64,000 nt of DNA from Prinia subflava. Taxonomy: Eukaryota; Chordata; Aves; Passeriformes; Cisticolidae. The stretch is from assembly GCF_021018805.1 (NCBI RefSeq), contig NC_086259.1, positions 7,208,501 through 7,272,500 on the forward strand, written 5' to 3'. Made by a program: the position numbers and the translations under genes. The notes under the pieces were generated by a model that had not been told where the DNA came from, searched no databases, and worked only from the letters and a program-made list of their open reading frames with translations. Position 1 is the stretch's first letter. Each line of letters opens with the position of its first letter. This document shows positions 13,301 through 46,200 of this stretch, in pieces.

Positions 13301-14847
13301 AACTACTCTTAGACAAAAACGCTTCACTGCTTCAAGCCTCAGCTATTTATTTAGATCAATTTAGGCAGATTTTCTTCTTCCTCTTGTGGAAACAATTTAA
13401 TTTTCTCTCTCCCTTAGAAGGAAGTTGAGGCCCTGAGAAATATTCTCTGCCCTTGAGGAAACAGCAGCAGCAGAGCTGGCCAGAAGACGCCCAGTCCAAA
13501 CACAGGTAGGTTTCTCTTGTGTGAGCAGCCCTTGGTGGAAGGGTTCGGAACTCTCCTGACACTGCAGACTCCACGCACACCTCTGCTGGAGTAACTGTCC
13601 CTGAGCAAACCCCCAGACAGGAATGCTGCTATTTGTTTAGACATGGTCCAACATGCACATCTTTTTTCCACCCATCTTTTCCTTCCAGGTTTAGAAGCCC
13701 TCCTGTGTGCACATGGGAGCCAAGGACTGTGTTGTTCAGTGTCTCACTCTGATGCACTTCCAGGCTCACAATGACCCCCTCCTCTGAGTTCTTCCAAAGA
13801 GCAGTTCAGCTTTTTGTGGGAGGGTTATGGATTGTTCCCCCGTCCACTGGATCCTACAGCTGGCAGTAATGGGATGAACATCACTGGGAAGGTTTTATCC
13901 CCTTTGGATCCCCATGGTGAGTTTGCCCCAGTGCAAGAGGCTTTCACTACCACAGTGTAGCACACAAATCAAACACAGATCTGCTTGCTCTCAAACCCAG
14001 TCACTGCAAGAGGCACAAATCCCTGGCTGTCACTGGCAGCCCTAGGAAAAGGCAATCCTGAGCATCTGGGAAAATGCCAATCCCTTCCTGCCCTGCTGCT
14101 GGAGCAGGATTTGGGTACGAGGTGAGGCAGTGGCACGTTCTGTGTTTGCTCTGCAGCTCCTGCAGGCACAGCCCTGCTGCCACTGGAGCTGTCACTCTGC
14201 CTTTCCCACAAGGAAATTCCTTTCCAAAATGCCACACAAATGACAGCACAGGAGTCGTAGTCAGGCATAGGAAATTTCAAGGTATTTCACTAAATTCAGC
14301 TAACTAAAGTAATATTTCTTTACCAAATCATCTTATTGGCTCCCTTGAAAAACAAGCATTTTGCAACAGAAAAATAACTTCTCTATTTACTATAAAAAAA
14401 GCCTTTTTAGAGAAAGCTCACCTGCATAAGAAAAGTGACACAATTATGCATCTTTAAAAATCTGAATATATTTTAAACAAATCTTGGAACTAGGGAACAC
14501 AGTATTCCAGGATGATTTATTTTGATTTTCCACTGCTTGATTCACCTTTTTTCAGAGAGGCCTGGGGCAAACCAAAGCAATTTCCATTGAATGCCACACA
14601 CTGTCCCACTGTCCATCTACCAGGTCTTGCCCTGACTGCCCACCAAGGAAAAGGCAGCTGCAGCCTGGGACTGGCTGCCTGCATGTTCTGCTGTGGGCTT
14701 TGGCGTCAGGTGAGGATGCCTGAAAAAGAACTGATTTTAATTTTATTTTGTTTGTGATGCATTGTTCCTCAAGTCTCTGTGCTGTGACAAGGCAGGGAAT
14801 GCATGCAGCCATCAACCCTTCTCAGGGGCATTCAGGACACAGGGAAA
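7328..14847. other. Non-coding sequence downstream of VSTM2B, proximal part
   Basis: No exon, RNA gene or mobile element was recognised. In mammals POP4 is the next gene beyond the VSTM2B 3' end. I looked for POP4-like peptides in both strands of this stretch and saw none, so that gene, if syntenic, should lie outside the window. GC-richer patches occur at about 7480-7720, 9050-9270, 10900-11280 and 12100-12290. Confidence 0.6.
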
Positions 14848-14890
14848 GGCACACACATCTGTAAAAACTTTATTTCAAAATCTTTTTATT
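14848..14890 (-). terminator. VSTM2B: Polyadenylation region of VSTM2B
   Basis: On the minus strand there are two AATAAA hexamers (plus 14885-14890 and 14869-14874). They are followed within about 10-25 nt by AGATGTGTGTGCC (plus 14848-14860), a typical GU-rich downstream element. Cleavage would fall at about 14861-14867. The order signal, cleavage, GU-rich element is correct for a minus-strand gene. Confidence 0.75.
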
Positions 14891-15479
14891 CAACTGTTAT
14901 TCAGCAATATACAATACAGTTTATAAACAAATGTCTTACCTTGTCTCCAATCTTCATTTAAAAATAAATATTATTGACAGTGAATATTAATTATGGTAAG
15001 ATGTACCTTTTTGATGTCTCCAAAAGAAATAATTTAATTAAAAAAGAAAAAGGAAATCCAAAAAAACCTAATCACAATAATTCTACTAAAAATATTTCCT
15101 TTCTTAGGAAGGGTTTGACCCAACATCTTTACATATTGTCATAAAGATAACTGCTCAACAGTTCGTGCAAAATGAAGAGTCAGAGGAAAGGTTTAGAAAA
15201 GAAAAAAATATTACATTAAAATAGAGGAATCATAAGTGCCATGCACAGAGCAGGGCTTTACACCATAGAGTCTGGAAACTAGATGCATTATTCTATGAGA
15301 TTTACTCTTCTGTGGCATCCCCAAAAATATGTTTTTCCCCCTATGTAGAATTTATCATGCTTCTTTCAGTCTCTTTCTGTCCATCTTTAAAACAGTAGGG
15401 ATTTCTTTGTCAGGGGTTTTGTTTGTTATTAAATAGGTTCCTTTCTGTTTGGCTGAGGAGGAGTGGAGGGAGCAGTCCG
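14862..15479 (-). other. VSTM2B: VSTM2B 3' UTR (predicted)
   Basis: About 620 nt of AT-rich sequence runs from the TGA at 15480-15482 to the poly(A) signals. No competing open frame or splice structure is visible. The end point is inferred from the AATAAA hexamers and a downstream GU-rich element, not from transcript data. Longer isoforms are possible. Confidence 0.7.
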
Positions 15480-34567
<19,088 letters not shown>

Positions 34568-34941
34568 CGCATCTATGTGGGCTGCGGGCGGGGACCTGGC
34601 TGGGGGCGCAGCCGGGCACGCCTCAATCCATCGCACACGCCGGGCCGGGGCAGGGCTCCTTCCCAAAAAGCCAAAGCCTCCCGGCTAACCTCGGTTTGCG
34701 GAGAAGCAAATATAAAATCCACAGCCGGCCGCTCAAACTCGCTCGCAGGTGGAAGCGACGCTTCTGGGAATGCAGCAATAAATCGCGTCCCGCTCCTTCG
34801 CTCCGCCGCGGGCGGGATTCACCTGCCCTGCGCTGCCTGCGGGCTCCCGCAGCCCGACAGCGAGGAGGCGACGCCGGGCGCCTCTCCGAGCCCCATCCCA
34901 CGGAGCGCTCCGCGCCCGGAGCTCGCCGCGAGGTCCAGCGA

Positions 34942-34973
<32 letters not shown>
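34942..34973. repeat. (GGC)n trinucleotide repeat in the promoter island
   Basis: An uninterrupted GGC run of about 10.7 copies lies about 375 bp upstream of the VSTM2B ATG. In gene orientation it reads (GCC)n. It is either in the 5' UTR or in the proximal promoter, depending on the unmapped start site. Confidence 0.95.
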
Positions 34974-37900
34974 GGACGAGCCTGCCCTCCCTCCCGCGCC
35001 CGGGCAGCGCCCGCCGTGCGCCCGTCGCGGGCCCTGCCCCTGCGCGGCGGAGGCGGCGGCAGCCCGAGCCCGCCTCTCCCGCCCGGCCGCGGGAGCCGCT
35101 GGCGCCGCGGGATGCGCGGCCCGGCCGAGCTGCCCCGGGCCGGCCCCGCCCGCGCCCCGCCCGCCCGCGCCAGGCCCCGCCCGGCGCCGCCCCGGGCCCG
35201 CGGAGCCGCCGGGCTCGCCCGCTGGCCGGCCCGATCCGCTCCGGGCCGCTGCGCCCCGGGCCGCTGCCGGCGCTGGAGTACCTGTGAGGAGGCACCTGAG
35301 CCGCCGCACCGACCCCGCGGCTGCCTGCGGCATCCCCGTCCCCGCCCGGGGCTCCTCCGGGCTGCGTGCCCGCCGCGGATGGCTCCGGCAGGCTGCCGAG
35401 CTCGCTGCGTTTGGTGCTTGTTAAAATACATCCAAGGGAAAAAAAAACAACCCACCAAACAAACCCACTCCTATTGATTCAGAAAACAGTATCCAAATAA
35501 GAAAACGTTTCCACGGATCAGCTGTTTCTCAGGCAAATGTCCCAATTAAAAAATTGAAGTGTCAAAAGTCATCAGCAAAGTCATTACGGTGAGCATAAAT
35601 CACAAGCAGAATTTGATTTTTGCAGTAAGTAATACGAGGGAGCTGTATTTTAATAAATTCGAGGTGCACTTCTAAAATATTTGCCCTTCCCCCTGCTGGA
35701 AATTCCATTAAAAGTCACCATTTTCTTCAGCCACAATTTTATTTCATCACTGTGGTGGCCTGGGACATGTGTTTTAAGATCTGCAGAAAATTTCCTTTAT
35801 AGTTTTAATGGTTTCATTCTATACCATAATGTGTTAGCTGGATACATGAAGATTTCTATGGAACAAAATATTTGAGATCGTTCACTTTTTGAATAACTAA
35901 ATCAGACCAGTTTTGATCTACTCTCTAGGTCCCCAGCTGCCTCCCTGTCCCATCAGAAAAATCTCTGGAGGAGGTTTGACCCTGCCAGCTGCTGGCTCCC
36001 TGCTAGGAAAACCCACCTCTGCAAGGTTTCCATCAGGAGATTCCAGTAAAATCCACACAGTCCTAAAGAATACCCAAACTGCACCAAATCAATATTTCTT
36101 GCTTGAAAATTTTTTCTTCAGAGCATTTTCAGCCGTTCCTACTGATCTTACCATGACTTAAATCCTGTGACAGTCCTCTGGCAGATCTATGACAATTTGC
36201 CTGAAGTGCAACTTGCCTTTCTCCAGATTGGGTACTGGCAGCCTAAATCCTGCCCCAGGCAGGGCCCAGTTCCCCAGGCAGATGGAGTTAGCCCCTGCCA
36301 ATCATAGAAACTTATTGTAATAACTAGTAAACACCACTTCATTAAATAGCCTAACAATTACTGACACTTTGCTTTTTCACCCAAAAGCTCAATGTGCTTC
36401 ATCCAGCATTATTTCTTTTTTTCTGCAGGGGGTTTTATTGTCACTTTGCCCGAGTCCCCACACAGTGCTTCACCTACCAGGACATGAAGAAGGCAGGGAA
36501 AGGCCATCAGGACAGACACCTGAGGAAGGAAAGCCTGCAGCTGCTCTACTCAGCAGCACAAGTCTTTCAGTCAAATCCCAGGAATGGGTTAAGTTGATCT
36601 TCTGCTAGAGAGGCAATTCCACAGCTTTGTGCCCTCAGCACAAGGATTGATTAGAAAGCTCCTGTTGGATAAACAGAATCAAAACAAGTAATTTTTGTAT
36701 CAAATGACTAGTGACGAATCCTGGTTTAAACACTTTTACTCAAGTTTTTATTAAAATTGATGTTTAAAAATTTCTTCTGAGATTGCAACATTGTGAAAAT
36801 TTACAACAGCTGGGAAAGTGAAAATACCCAGTTTATGTTAAGTGAGTTTTGTTTCTTAGAGATAAAAAATACGTAATAAAAATGAAAAGGAAAGGCAAAT
36901 GCGTTTAAACTTAGGTCTATTTTAATAAATTTAAGGTTGTTATTGTAGTAGTAGTGTTGGTTAAGACAGTTCTATCTTGAATGGTTCTCTCAATATATAA
37001 CACTAAACCTTCACTTCTGCTGTATTTACTGCCCTCCAAGTTTGATTTTATGTGTAGCAGCTGACACTGAAGTGCTGATATCTTTGTGTTCAATTAAAGT
37101 AAGGAATAAGAAACACAAGAGCGTGTTTTTCACGGTCTTAAGTTAGAGTAATTCAAGACTCTTTTATGTTCTCCTGTTGTGCTAAAACTCTAATGAGGGA
37201 CTATGGTGCTCTACACTCACTAGCAAGTATTCTGTGCAAATCATCTTGCTCCTAGGATCAAAACAACATTTCAAGTCATTTATTGATTCAATCCTTCTAG
37301 CAAAAGGGACTTGTACAGCAAAAGCTCTCACCTGCTTGCACTCTTACCCCAAACAGGTGGCAGGAATGTCACAGGGAGAAGCTCACTTTGCACTTGCTGA
37401 CTCTGCAGCATCATCCAGCAATTCTCAGAAATCAGGGAAACTATTCAGGTGCTTAAAGTAAAGGCCATGTTTAGTTGATGACCTTAATTTTTTGCTGCAG
37501 CTGTCTGTATGGCAGATAGGTAACAATAGTTTACACTTGGGCAAACTGAAGTTGGTTGTTTTTGTGGAGAAATCCTATGGCATTTCCATAGCATTCCACT
37601 TCCAAAGCAGATTTTACTAGAAAATCCCTCTAATGCAGAGTAAACCAAACCACAGGAGCATTTGTTCTGTAACAGGAGTCTCCATCACTCTGTACAAGTG
37701 GCTTCATTTCTAGGCCATCCTCGAGGGGATGGTGGCAGGGAAAGCTCTGAAGTCCCCATCCTGATCCTGAGCACCTTTCCAGGTAAGGCAGGAGGAGTCT
37801 GAAGGGACTCTTGGATAAAACCATTGAAGCCAACAGCAGAATCCCTCCTGAAGGCACAGCCATCCCTGTCATCTCTGAGTCCCATTCTCATACTCCACTG

Positions 37901-40900
37901 TTAACCCAAATCCCCCTGGTGTGAAATGCAGGAGCACCACTGACCCCAGCAGGGGATGGATGGAGTCCCTGGTGCTTTAGGCAGACACTGTGGCAGACCT
38001 CTTTTGATGTTGCTTGACTGTGTTTTACAGGAATTCATTAAATCCCCTAAGTGTTTCCAGCACTTTGTAGCTGATTACACTTAAGAATGTCTGTAAAGTG
38101 TCCCTGTAATATTTTTAAATGACTAGCAGCTCCTCTATTTGAATGACCAAAATACTTCCTAATGGCTGCCTGAGGAGCCTTCACTCCTGTCTGGAGTTAA
38201 TCCACTCAGAAATTAGGGCAGTGTAGATTACCTTTGGAAAGGAGAAAGCTGCAAAAACATCCAAATTTACACACACAAAGCATGTGGGATGAGACATACT
38301 TTGAGCTGGTGTAAAAGCACACACTAGATGTGACATGGTATTCCTGCCATATTTAAGTAATATTCATCTCTCCCCTAAATCCTCTGGCAGAAATAAATCC
38401 TGTTCAACACTCTATTCTTAGATTTTTCTCAGGTTTTTTTTTCTTCTCATTTTTCTCATTAGACTGACATGTTTTTGTAGTCACAGTGGCCCATTTGGCT
38501 TCTAGCCACAGAAAGTAAATGTTCTGCACGCAACCCCTGTGGACATGGGGGGCTGGAGCAGACAGTGCTGTCACCCACAGCTCACACGAGGGGCTCCAGC
38601 ACACTCAGGGTACCCCCCTGGAACCTGACTAACCTGAGGGGCTCCTGCAAACTGCATTTTCTGTAGAAAATAGGTGAGGGGCGGAAGAGAATATTGGATG
38701 TAAAGTGATACAAAAAAAGCAAAAGTAGAGAGATGCTAAAATGTTCATAGCTCTGCTTCCAGCACAGTGACCTTCACTGTGGAGCTTCTATCTCAGAGCA
38801 GCTCATAAAAACAGGCTGGCAACTGCCACCCTGGTTGCTTTTAAAATGTCACTGGTTTAACATCAAATCAAGAGGTATAATTGCCTTGTTTCTGTCTTCT
38901 CCCCACCCCCAAAATTCCAGTCCTGATGGTGGCCAGAACAAGCCATGTGTTTTGGGGCTGATCAAATATGAACAACAACATATTTGTGTTCCTGGAAGGA
39001 GTTTGTAAAAGGTCATAAAAACTGCAAGTTCAAAGGGCTGGAATGTTTTCAATATACACTGTGCATTTCCTATTTCCCATCTCCAGGCAGGGTCTGCACT
39101 GCCTTGAGGTTATTCCAGGATCCAGGTGGTAGTCAGAAATCTAACACAGTATCTGAGAAAGAACTGATTGGTGTCAGACGAGGAAATTCAGGGTTAAAAC
39201 TGGCAGACTGTGCTACCTCTTTGATTTATTTATCCTTACTTTGGACAAGTGACATTTCCACCACAAAACTCCATTTAACTTTCCATGAAACTGATTAAGG
39301 TAGAAAGCATGTTTGTGCATTCTGGCCAGGCACAGTTCTCACTTTGTGCAGCAAATGCATTTTTAATTAACTTTAGTTTCTACTTTTGCTTTCTTACCTG
39401 ACATTCTTTGTTAAATGACCTAACAGGATGAGACACTCGTGCAGAAACATATGGAAAGAGAAGACAACATCTTCATAATAATGCAACAAAATCTCACATT
39501 CTAGTATACCATGCTTGCAACAAAATCAAAGACAGTCAGAAAGCCAGGTTATTCCACACTGTAAAATGTATCTGAAATTTATAGCCTTTTTTAATAAAAG
39601 ATGTGATGCTGGCTGCCTAGCAGACAGGAGTATAAGATGGCAAGAGAAGAAAACACATAAAAATTGTCATCTGTCAGGTCCATCAGCACGTGGGGTTGGC
39701 ATTTGGCAGCTCAACCTGCAGCAGATGGGAGCTGGGAGCTGCTGCTCCTCCACTGCTCAGTGCAACTCCTGCATACAGGATTGAGCAGATTTATTAGGAA
39801 GAGCTTGAAGGAGGTGGGTCACCCAGAGGCAGAGAGTAAAACCAACTCAGCTCAGCCTTGGGAATTAGAAAAAATACTCTGCTTTGCAGAAGTAGGCTAA
39901 ATACAGGGTAGGAGCCAAAATTCCACATTATCATGAGAAGCTCTGACTCCAAGATGTCTCAGCAGTGCCCAACAGAATGGAGGTGAATTTTTTTGACTCT
40001 GAAATATCTCTACCTGCACACTGTGGTTACTTTCTGGGAATAAAATGTTTAACTTGCACCGAGATCTTTAGAAACTATATTAGATCACCATATCTTAGTC
40101 CAAGAGAGAACATCAGTGAGTTTGGCAATCCCTTGTATTTCCCACTGTGCTCACAGATATTCATAACATCTCCCACATAGAAAACCAACATATATTTGAT
40201 CTCAAAGATCTCCCAGCACCTCATAAGGAAAGAAATCCAAGTAAGAAACCAACAGATCAGACAAGATCTGCAGCAAACTATTAAACACTTAGGGCTCTCA
40301 GTTCTGCAAGTGTTTCTGTGACCTGCAATATAAATGTCTCAACAATCTCCAAATGTAAAGGGGGAGGAGATGTACGTGCTGTGCAATATTATAAAGAAGA
40401 ATATATGTTTTCCCATGTGTAAAACCAGGGAGTTTGCTTTACTTTTAAAAAAAGCTAAGATATTTTCCTCTTTCCTATACATTATTTGCATTGCCAGGAT
40501 CGCATCATGCTGGGCTCTCCACTAGTACAAAGCTAGAAAATCTAAAGGATTAGAATTTCAAGTCACATCTATCCAGTTCTTTGAGAGAGATTCAGTAAAT
40601 GACTGCAGAATTAGTATAATTGCTGCTACATCACAGATACTAAGCAAATAAAGCCTGATTAAGTAAAGGTGGGGAAGTGAGTTTTATTTGCTTAGGACAC
40701 AAGATTTATTTTCCTTTCCCTATATATATTTTTAATAATAAATACTTCATAAACAATTGGAAGGGAAACAGTTGCCATTACAAAGTCATCTCTTGCATCC
40801 CTCTGGTCAATCTGAAGCTAAAGCTGGTAGAAAGCTTTTAGTTGAAACGTGGTAGAATCAGGTTTCCTGATGTGGCTGCCAAGTAGCTCAGAAATGAGCC

Positions 40901-41105
40901 AGAATCTGCTCCTGCAGGAGGCAGGGAGCAACTGAGCCAGCAGCACCTGCAGCATCCTCTGCAGCCCGATGGCCTCTGACTCCTGGCCTCACCCAGGTAC
41001 AGGGACAATCTCCCTGTGCTCACCTGGGGGCCTTTCACCAGCACCAATTGTTTTAAAATCTGTTTAACACACTATACATTCTATTTTATGTAGATCTATA
41101 TTTAT

Positions 41106-41131
41106 ATAAAGAGACATAATGTCTCTATATA
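41106..41131. repeat. Short near-perfect inverted repeat in AT-rich DNA
   Basis: AGAGACAT and ATGTCTCT are separated by one A (41110-41126), with further imperfect TATA pairing outside. It is small and could be chance in AT-rich sequence. Confidence 0.6.
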
Positions 41132-43182
41132 GATACATGATATTCAGAGTTGTTGTGCTTTCACTGATTTATGAGATTTTCTATACGAAGTACCTTTATA
41201 AATGGCACTTAAGCTGTGAGAATATAAGGGAATACTCCAAATGGATGTGGGTTACTGCAGCTGGCAGGTTGGGGTTTAAGGCCATACATGTCAGTGTGCC
41301 GTGGTTTTGAATCATGGGTGAGGGAGACAGCAAGAGAAAAGGTGTTGACAGTGGGAGTCTGGTGAGTTGGTAAAGCCAAAATCATGACCTTTGTTAAATC
41401 AATGTAATCAGGAAACATACAGAAATCTCATCTTTCCAAATAACACCAGAGCACAAAAGATCAGAGTGCAAGGAAAAGTTCAATTAAAACAAGAATCTTA
41501 CAGTACACCTAAAACACATACAACATGGGAAATCATATTGGCTGCATATATGTGGACTAATGCACAGAAAGGCTTCTAGGTATTCAATTAATTTTCCTTT
41601 ACAGATCAAGAATACATTTATATTTTTAAGGAACTGTCTGCAGCTGCTGTCTGCCTAAACCACAAAAACCTATCCACTTAATAAAAGAATGCAACACAAC
41701 TCATTGAAGCCAACAGTCTCAAAAAGCATCCATTAATTTTGGATGCTTCTGGTTTCAGATGTCTCTCTTAATGAGCTTGAATGTAAACATGTTCTTAATA
41801 ATTCTGCCAAAACTGAGCTAATAAATTGATGTCTTCGTTTATCAAGTGAAACACCCGACCTCATGCTGTATGGATGAATCAGATGCTCTGACTTAATCAT
41901 TTATATTACTTTTCTTTATATGAAAAAGAAAGGAAATTTGGCCCCGATTCCCTGTTCTGTTCTCATTCCTCTCAGCAGCCGTGGCTCTGTGAGAAAGCCT
42001 GGCTGGAGCAGCCTGGCTGCGAGGGGCTCCCTCCTCACCCCTCCCAGCACAGCGTGCACTTTTGGAGAGGAGAAGGGAATGTAGGAGGAGTGCTTTTCAG
42101 TGTGCAGATAACCCCTCCACTGACAACATACCTCCTCAGTCTGCTGCTGATTTAAGCCCTTACCCACTGTTTCAGAAGGGCTGTGAGAGACCATGGCTCC
42201 TAAATGAGAGCTGAAATGGCTCTTTGGTCCAAGCAGGATCAATTAATTCCTGGTGTGTCCTCAGTGCTCACTGCAGTTACAAAGCTGCATGGCTGATGGA
42301 TGTGTAGGAGAAAGTGCTGGACACTGGGGAAGTTTGGAATGGCCTGTTGGCACATCAGTGTTTTATGGTAGGAAGGACTCTGAAGTAAAATCCATCCAGA
42401 AGACTGAACTGCTTATCCCCCAAATGAGAGGAACTGGCCAGTGGGGAAGTATCAGGCAGATGCTGGCACTCAGTTGTGAGGGGCTGGGTTCAGAGCTGCA
42501 GCCACTGACCTGGCAGTCTGAGATGTGAGGGAGGCCTCAGCTTCTGCATGGAAGCTTGGAACCCACTCCTGGCCAGGATGAATTTTCTCCTGGGTAATTT
42601 TCCTGCAGCCCGTGGCCCTAAAGGAATTTTTTTCCAAAGAAGAAAGAGTTGCATAGCCCCAAAGGATCAACAACAGCCAGGAAGAGGAGCCTCTCCCCAT
42701 TCTCCAAAGAGTTTGTGGCACTAGAAGACTCAGGGAGATACTGCCATAAAGAAAGGAAGGAAGATGGAAACTAAAAGGCAGATTGTTCTTGATTCCACAT
42801 CCTTCATGTGCAGACTCTGATGTGTTTTCTCAGTGTTCTCAGGGAAATGAGACTAAAAAGAATTATTTCTCACCTCCCCTATCCCAAGATCTGAACTGAT
42901 TAACTTCTGACAGGTCACCCTTTTGTACAGATTCTAGTAAGAAACACCAAAACCCAACCTCAGCAGCTCATTTGGTAGGTGTGGATTAGAAGCTGTGCAT
43001 TACAGAGTGGGAACTAATAATTTTCACCAGACAGGAGTTAGGTGCAAAAAAAGTGGGCAGAAAACACTGGCTGTAGACAAAGCCCAATACTCAGAAGAGA
43101 TATTTAACAGATGGGAAGATGGATTCACGGAAATGCTCAGAAGAGTATGACTTTTACAAAATTTTAAATAAAGTTTTGTCAC

Positions 43183-43214
43183 TTAAAATAATAATAATAA
43201 CAAAATAATAATAA
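43183..43214. repeat. (AAT)n microsatellite
   Basis: Two short runs of AAT (ATAATAATAATAA and ATAATAATAA) are separated by a CAAA interruption. Confidence 0.85.
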
Positions 43215-46200
43215 CCACTGCAGAAATACACAAGTCCCAGCAGTTAATCTACAAAAGCATCCTGTAAGAGTCTGGGACAAAATGTTTCATTTTTTATTTA
43301 ATATACCTTCCTTTATTCAATATACTTTCATTTAAAAAGAAGTATTTGAAGCAAACAGTTACAACTTTCTAAAAATTCTAGAATTCAGATGTTTACAGAT
43401 GCTTAAATATTAAGGCTTTCACTTCACTAATCTGAGATTAATCCACCACATAAAAATAGACATTTGTTTAAGTGAATTGACCACACTGCTAGTTAGAGAT
43501 TTCCATTGTTCAGAAGGTCTGCTCTTTTTTAATCTTTTTTAGGAGATAATCCTCATAATCCTGTATAAAGTTGACCACAATATGTGTTCTCTCTTAGAGC
43601 TCTTTGCATTCAGCTGTGATTCTGCCACCACTCAATACTTTTGGCTGCTGTGGAGTTCAGGTTTTCAGGAGGAAACTGAGAAAAAGTTATGAAAATGTTA
43701 ACTGTGGTGGTAACCAGAATGGATTGAGCCCCAATAATGTTGGCAGACGAACACTGAGGACAAATCTAAGCATGGATTGAGCTTTCTATCCCAGCAAGAT
43801 GAGTGTTTTTCTTAGAGCATTTGCAGTCTATTCCACTGCTCCCAGCTTAGACCACCGTGTGTGGCAGTTCCATCTGCTACAGAGTTCCAAAGAAAGCTTT
43901 GAGTGGGAAACTTCTAGTTGGATTTCAAATCTTAACCTCACCATGCTTGATCTTCTCCTGATTACCAGGATGACATTATCTGCTTCATAGAGTATCCTCT
44001 TATCTTATGGGTGATGATTCCTCACTGCTGCTTATGGTTTTCTAGAAAACCTTTTCTTTTCAGGAAAGGTGTTTTTAAAGTCCAACTTCATGGCCTTGTT
44101 TTGGGGATTAGAAAAGCCAAGTCAAATAGGTTGGCTGATGAGACTATGATGAAGTTCATGGCAGTGAATCACATGGTTACTGAAAATTCTGATAAAAACA
44201 AGTGATATTTTTTAGCATTACGAAGCTCTTCTGTTGTCTGTAGGTTCTGTGTCAACATGATGCCATCAAGTCAAAAGCAGATCTGTGGGAAGCAGAGGCC
44301 TGAAATTGGTGATGGCAATTATGGCTAAAAGGGCACAGGCAGTGAGGCCAGGGTGGCCTCCCCAGCACTCCCCATGAAACCTCCAAAATATCTCACCTTT
44401 TCAGGGTTAAATTAATAACAGAGATGTCTAAAAATGCAGGTGGACTTCTCTAATGTGACCACTGCAATGATTTTTGTTTTTACAATACTGTCACATGTAG
44501 TTAGTTTTTCTTCCAAGATCCTTTTTGTTGTTTTGGCTGTACTTGGATCAACCCATCTATCCAGCCACAGCTGCTGGCAGTTTTAGCAGTTATTTTTGAC
44601 CTTTCCTGAGAAATAGCTGATAGCTTTCCAGACTCTTTGGCTGGTAGACCTCGAGGTAAGACTAAAATGTTCATCTGATTGCATTTGAACTTGGGGCTTA
44701 CTCAGGTAGAAAAAACAAGTTGCACTTTTGACAGAGACTCGCTTCCAAAAATATTGAGCAAGTGCTTGGGCTACAGCTTTCTGTTCTATTGAGTTGTATT
44801 GCACAGGGAATTTCACACAATATTCCACACACACTGAAAACCACCTTTGTAGTTTATGAAATGTAAATACCATAGAATGGATTTCTATAGATACGTGATT
44901 AGAAATTATAGCCTGTCGAAAAGGTCTTATTCATAAAGTTAAATTTGTTGAAAAACCTAAAGATTCACCTTTTAGTCTACAAATATATTAGCCTACAATG
45001 ATTTTTTAAATTCTCCAAAGTTATTGATAGGCTTTAGTATAACCTTGATAATATATGAGGGCATTTTACACAAGTCAATGTTTTGGATGTGGCATAGCCA
45101 CTGTTAATTATAGAAATGTCTGCTTACAAATCTAGGAGAGCACCTGTCCTAAAACTGTGCTTTATCTAATTCTCTGCCTACATTCTGTGCAGCTGTATTT
45201 TACCATTGCACTCAAAATAAATAGGAGTATGCTGCAGTACAAGTTAATGAATAAATGACGAATTACTAAAACTGTCTGACCAAATTATTCAATCTCTTCA
45301 TCATGAGTCAGAAATTCTACTTATGTTTCTTCATCATCTATATTTGCTTGTGTATGCTCCCTCAAAACATGCTTTTTAGTTATCACTGTTATTACACACT
45401 TTAATGGTTGGTTAGATTTGTCAGATTTTTGCAAATTCAGTGAAATGCCAAACAGAGAACAGACATGAAAGACAGTGTTGTTTTTACTGAAGAATTATTT
45501 TTTCCACATTTGATTTGTGCTGGTTTTTAGAGACAGAGGAAAGGAAGGTGTTCCTGATACCACATGCTCACACTGCCAAAATGAATGCCAAGAATCTTTT
45601 CTGTCTTGGACTCAACAATGGTTTTGGTTTTATTCCTGTCTTTGGACTGGAGGTTTTGGGAGTTGAGTTCAACAATCTCTGTGAAGAGACTGTGCCTTAT
45701 CTCCAGGACAAAGTGCCACATAAACCCTTAGTTTAGTTAAACAGTGGTGGTGGGGATCCATTCTTTGATTAGGACCTTGTGGAAGCACCAGCTTGGAGAG
45801 TCTGTTATTTTCCCCCAGCTGCTCATTGTCATTAGTCACCTCTCAAGGCTGATTATCTGGAATTCTCTGGCAGGTGCTTGATGCCCACTGTAGCATTTGT
45901 GTTTGAAAAACTTGCCTCGCTCATGCTAATAATAAATTATTTCCAGATCTTTGGTTGGTGCTTCTCTCCTCAACCCAGGAAGTAAATTTTTCTTCCATTC
46001 ATGTAACAAACCCTGATTACATTTTATATAAATGTTCTGATTGGGCAGTGCTGGAACTGCCTGCTCATGGAATTGAATGGCTCCTTCTCCAGCCATCTTA
46101 GCAGGAAATGGCTTTCAGGGTTCCAGATGTTGGCTAACTCCCACTAGAGCCTCCTTCCAGCTTAGGATGAGGCAGGAATTCGATGGGTCAGAAGCACTTG

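Noticed and set aside
1..14847. POP4 or another syntenic neighbour
   Set aside because: Expected from mammalian gene order, but no peptide resembling it was seen in either strand.
34711..34717. Plus-strand TATA box driving a divergent gene
   Set aside because: A lone TATAAAA near a CpG island is weak; no downstream plus-strand exon was found, so it is not listed as a feature.
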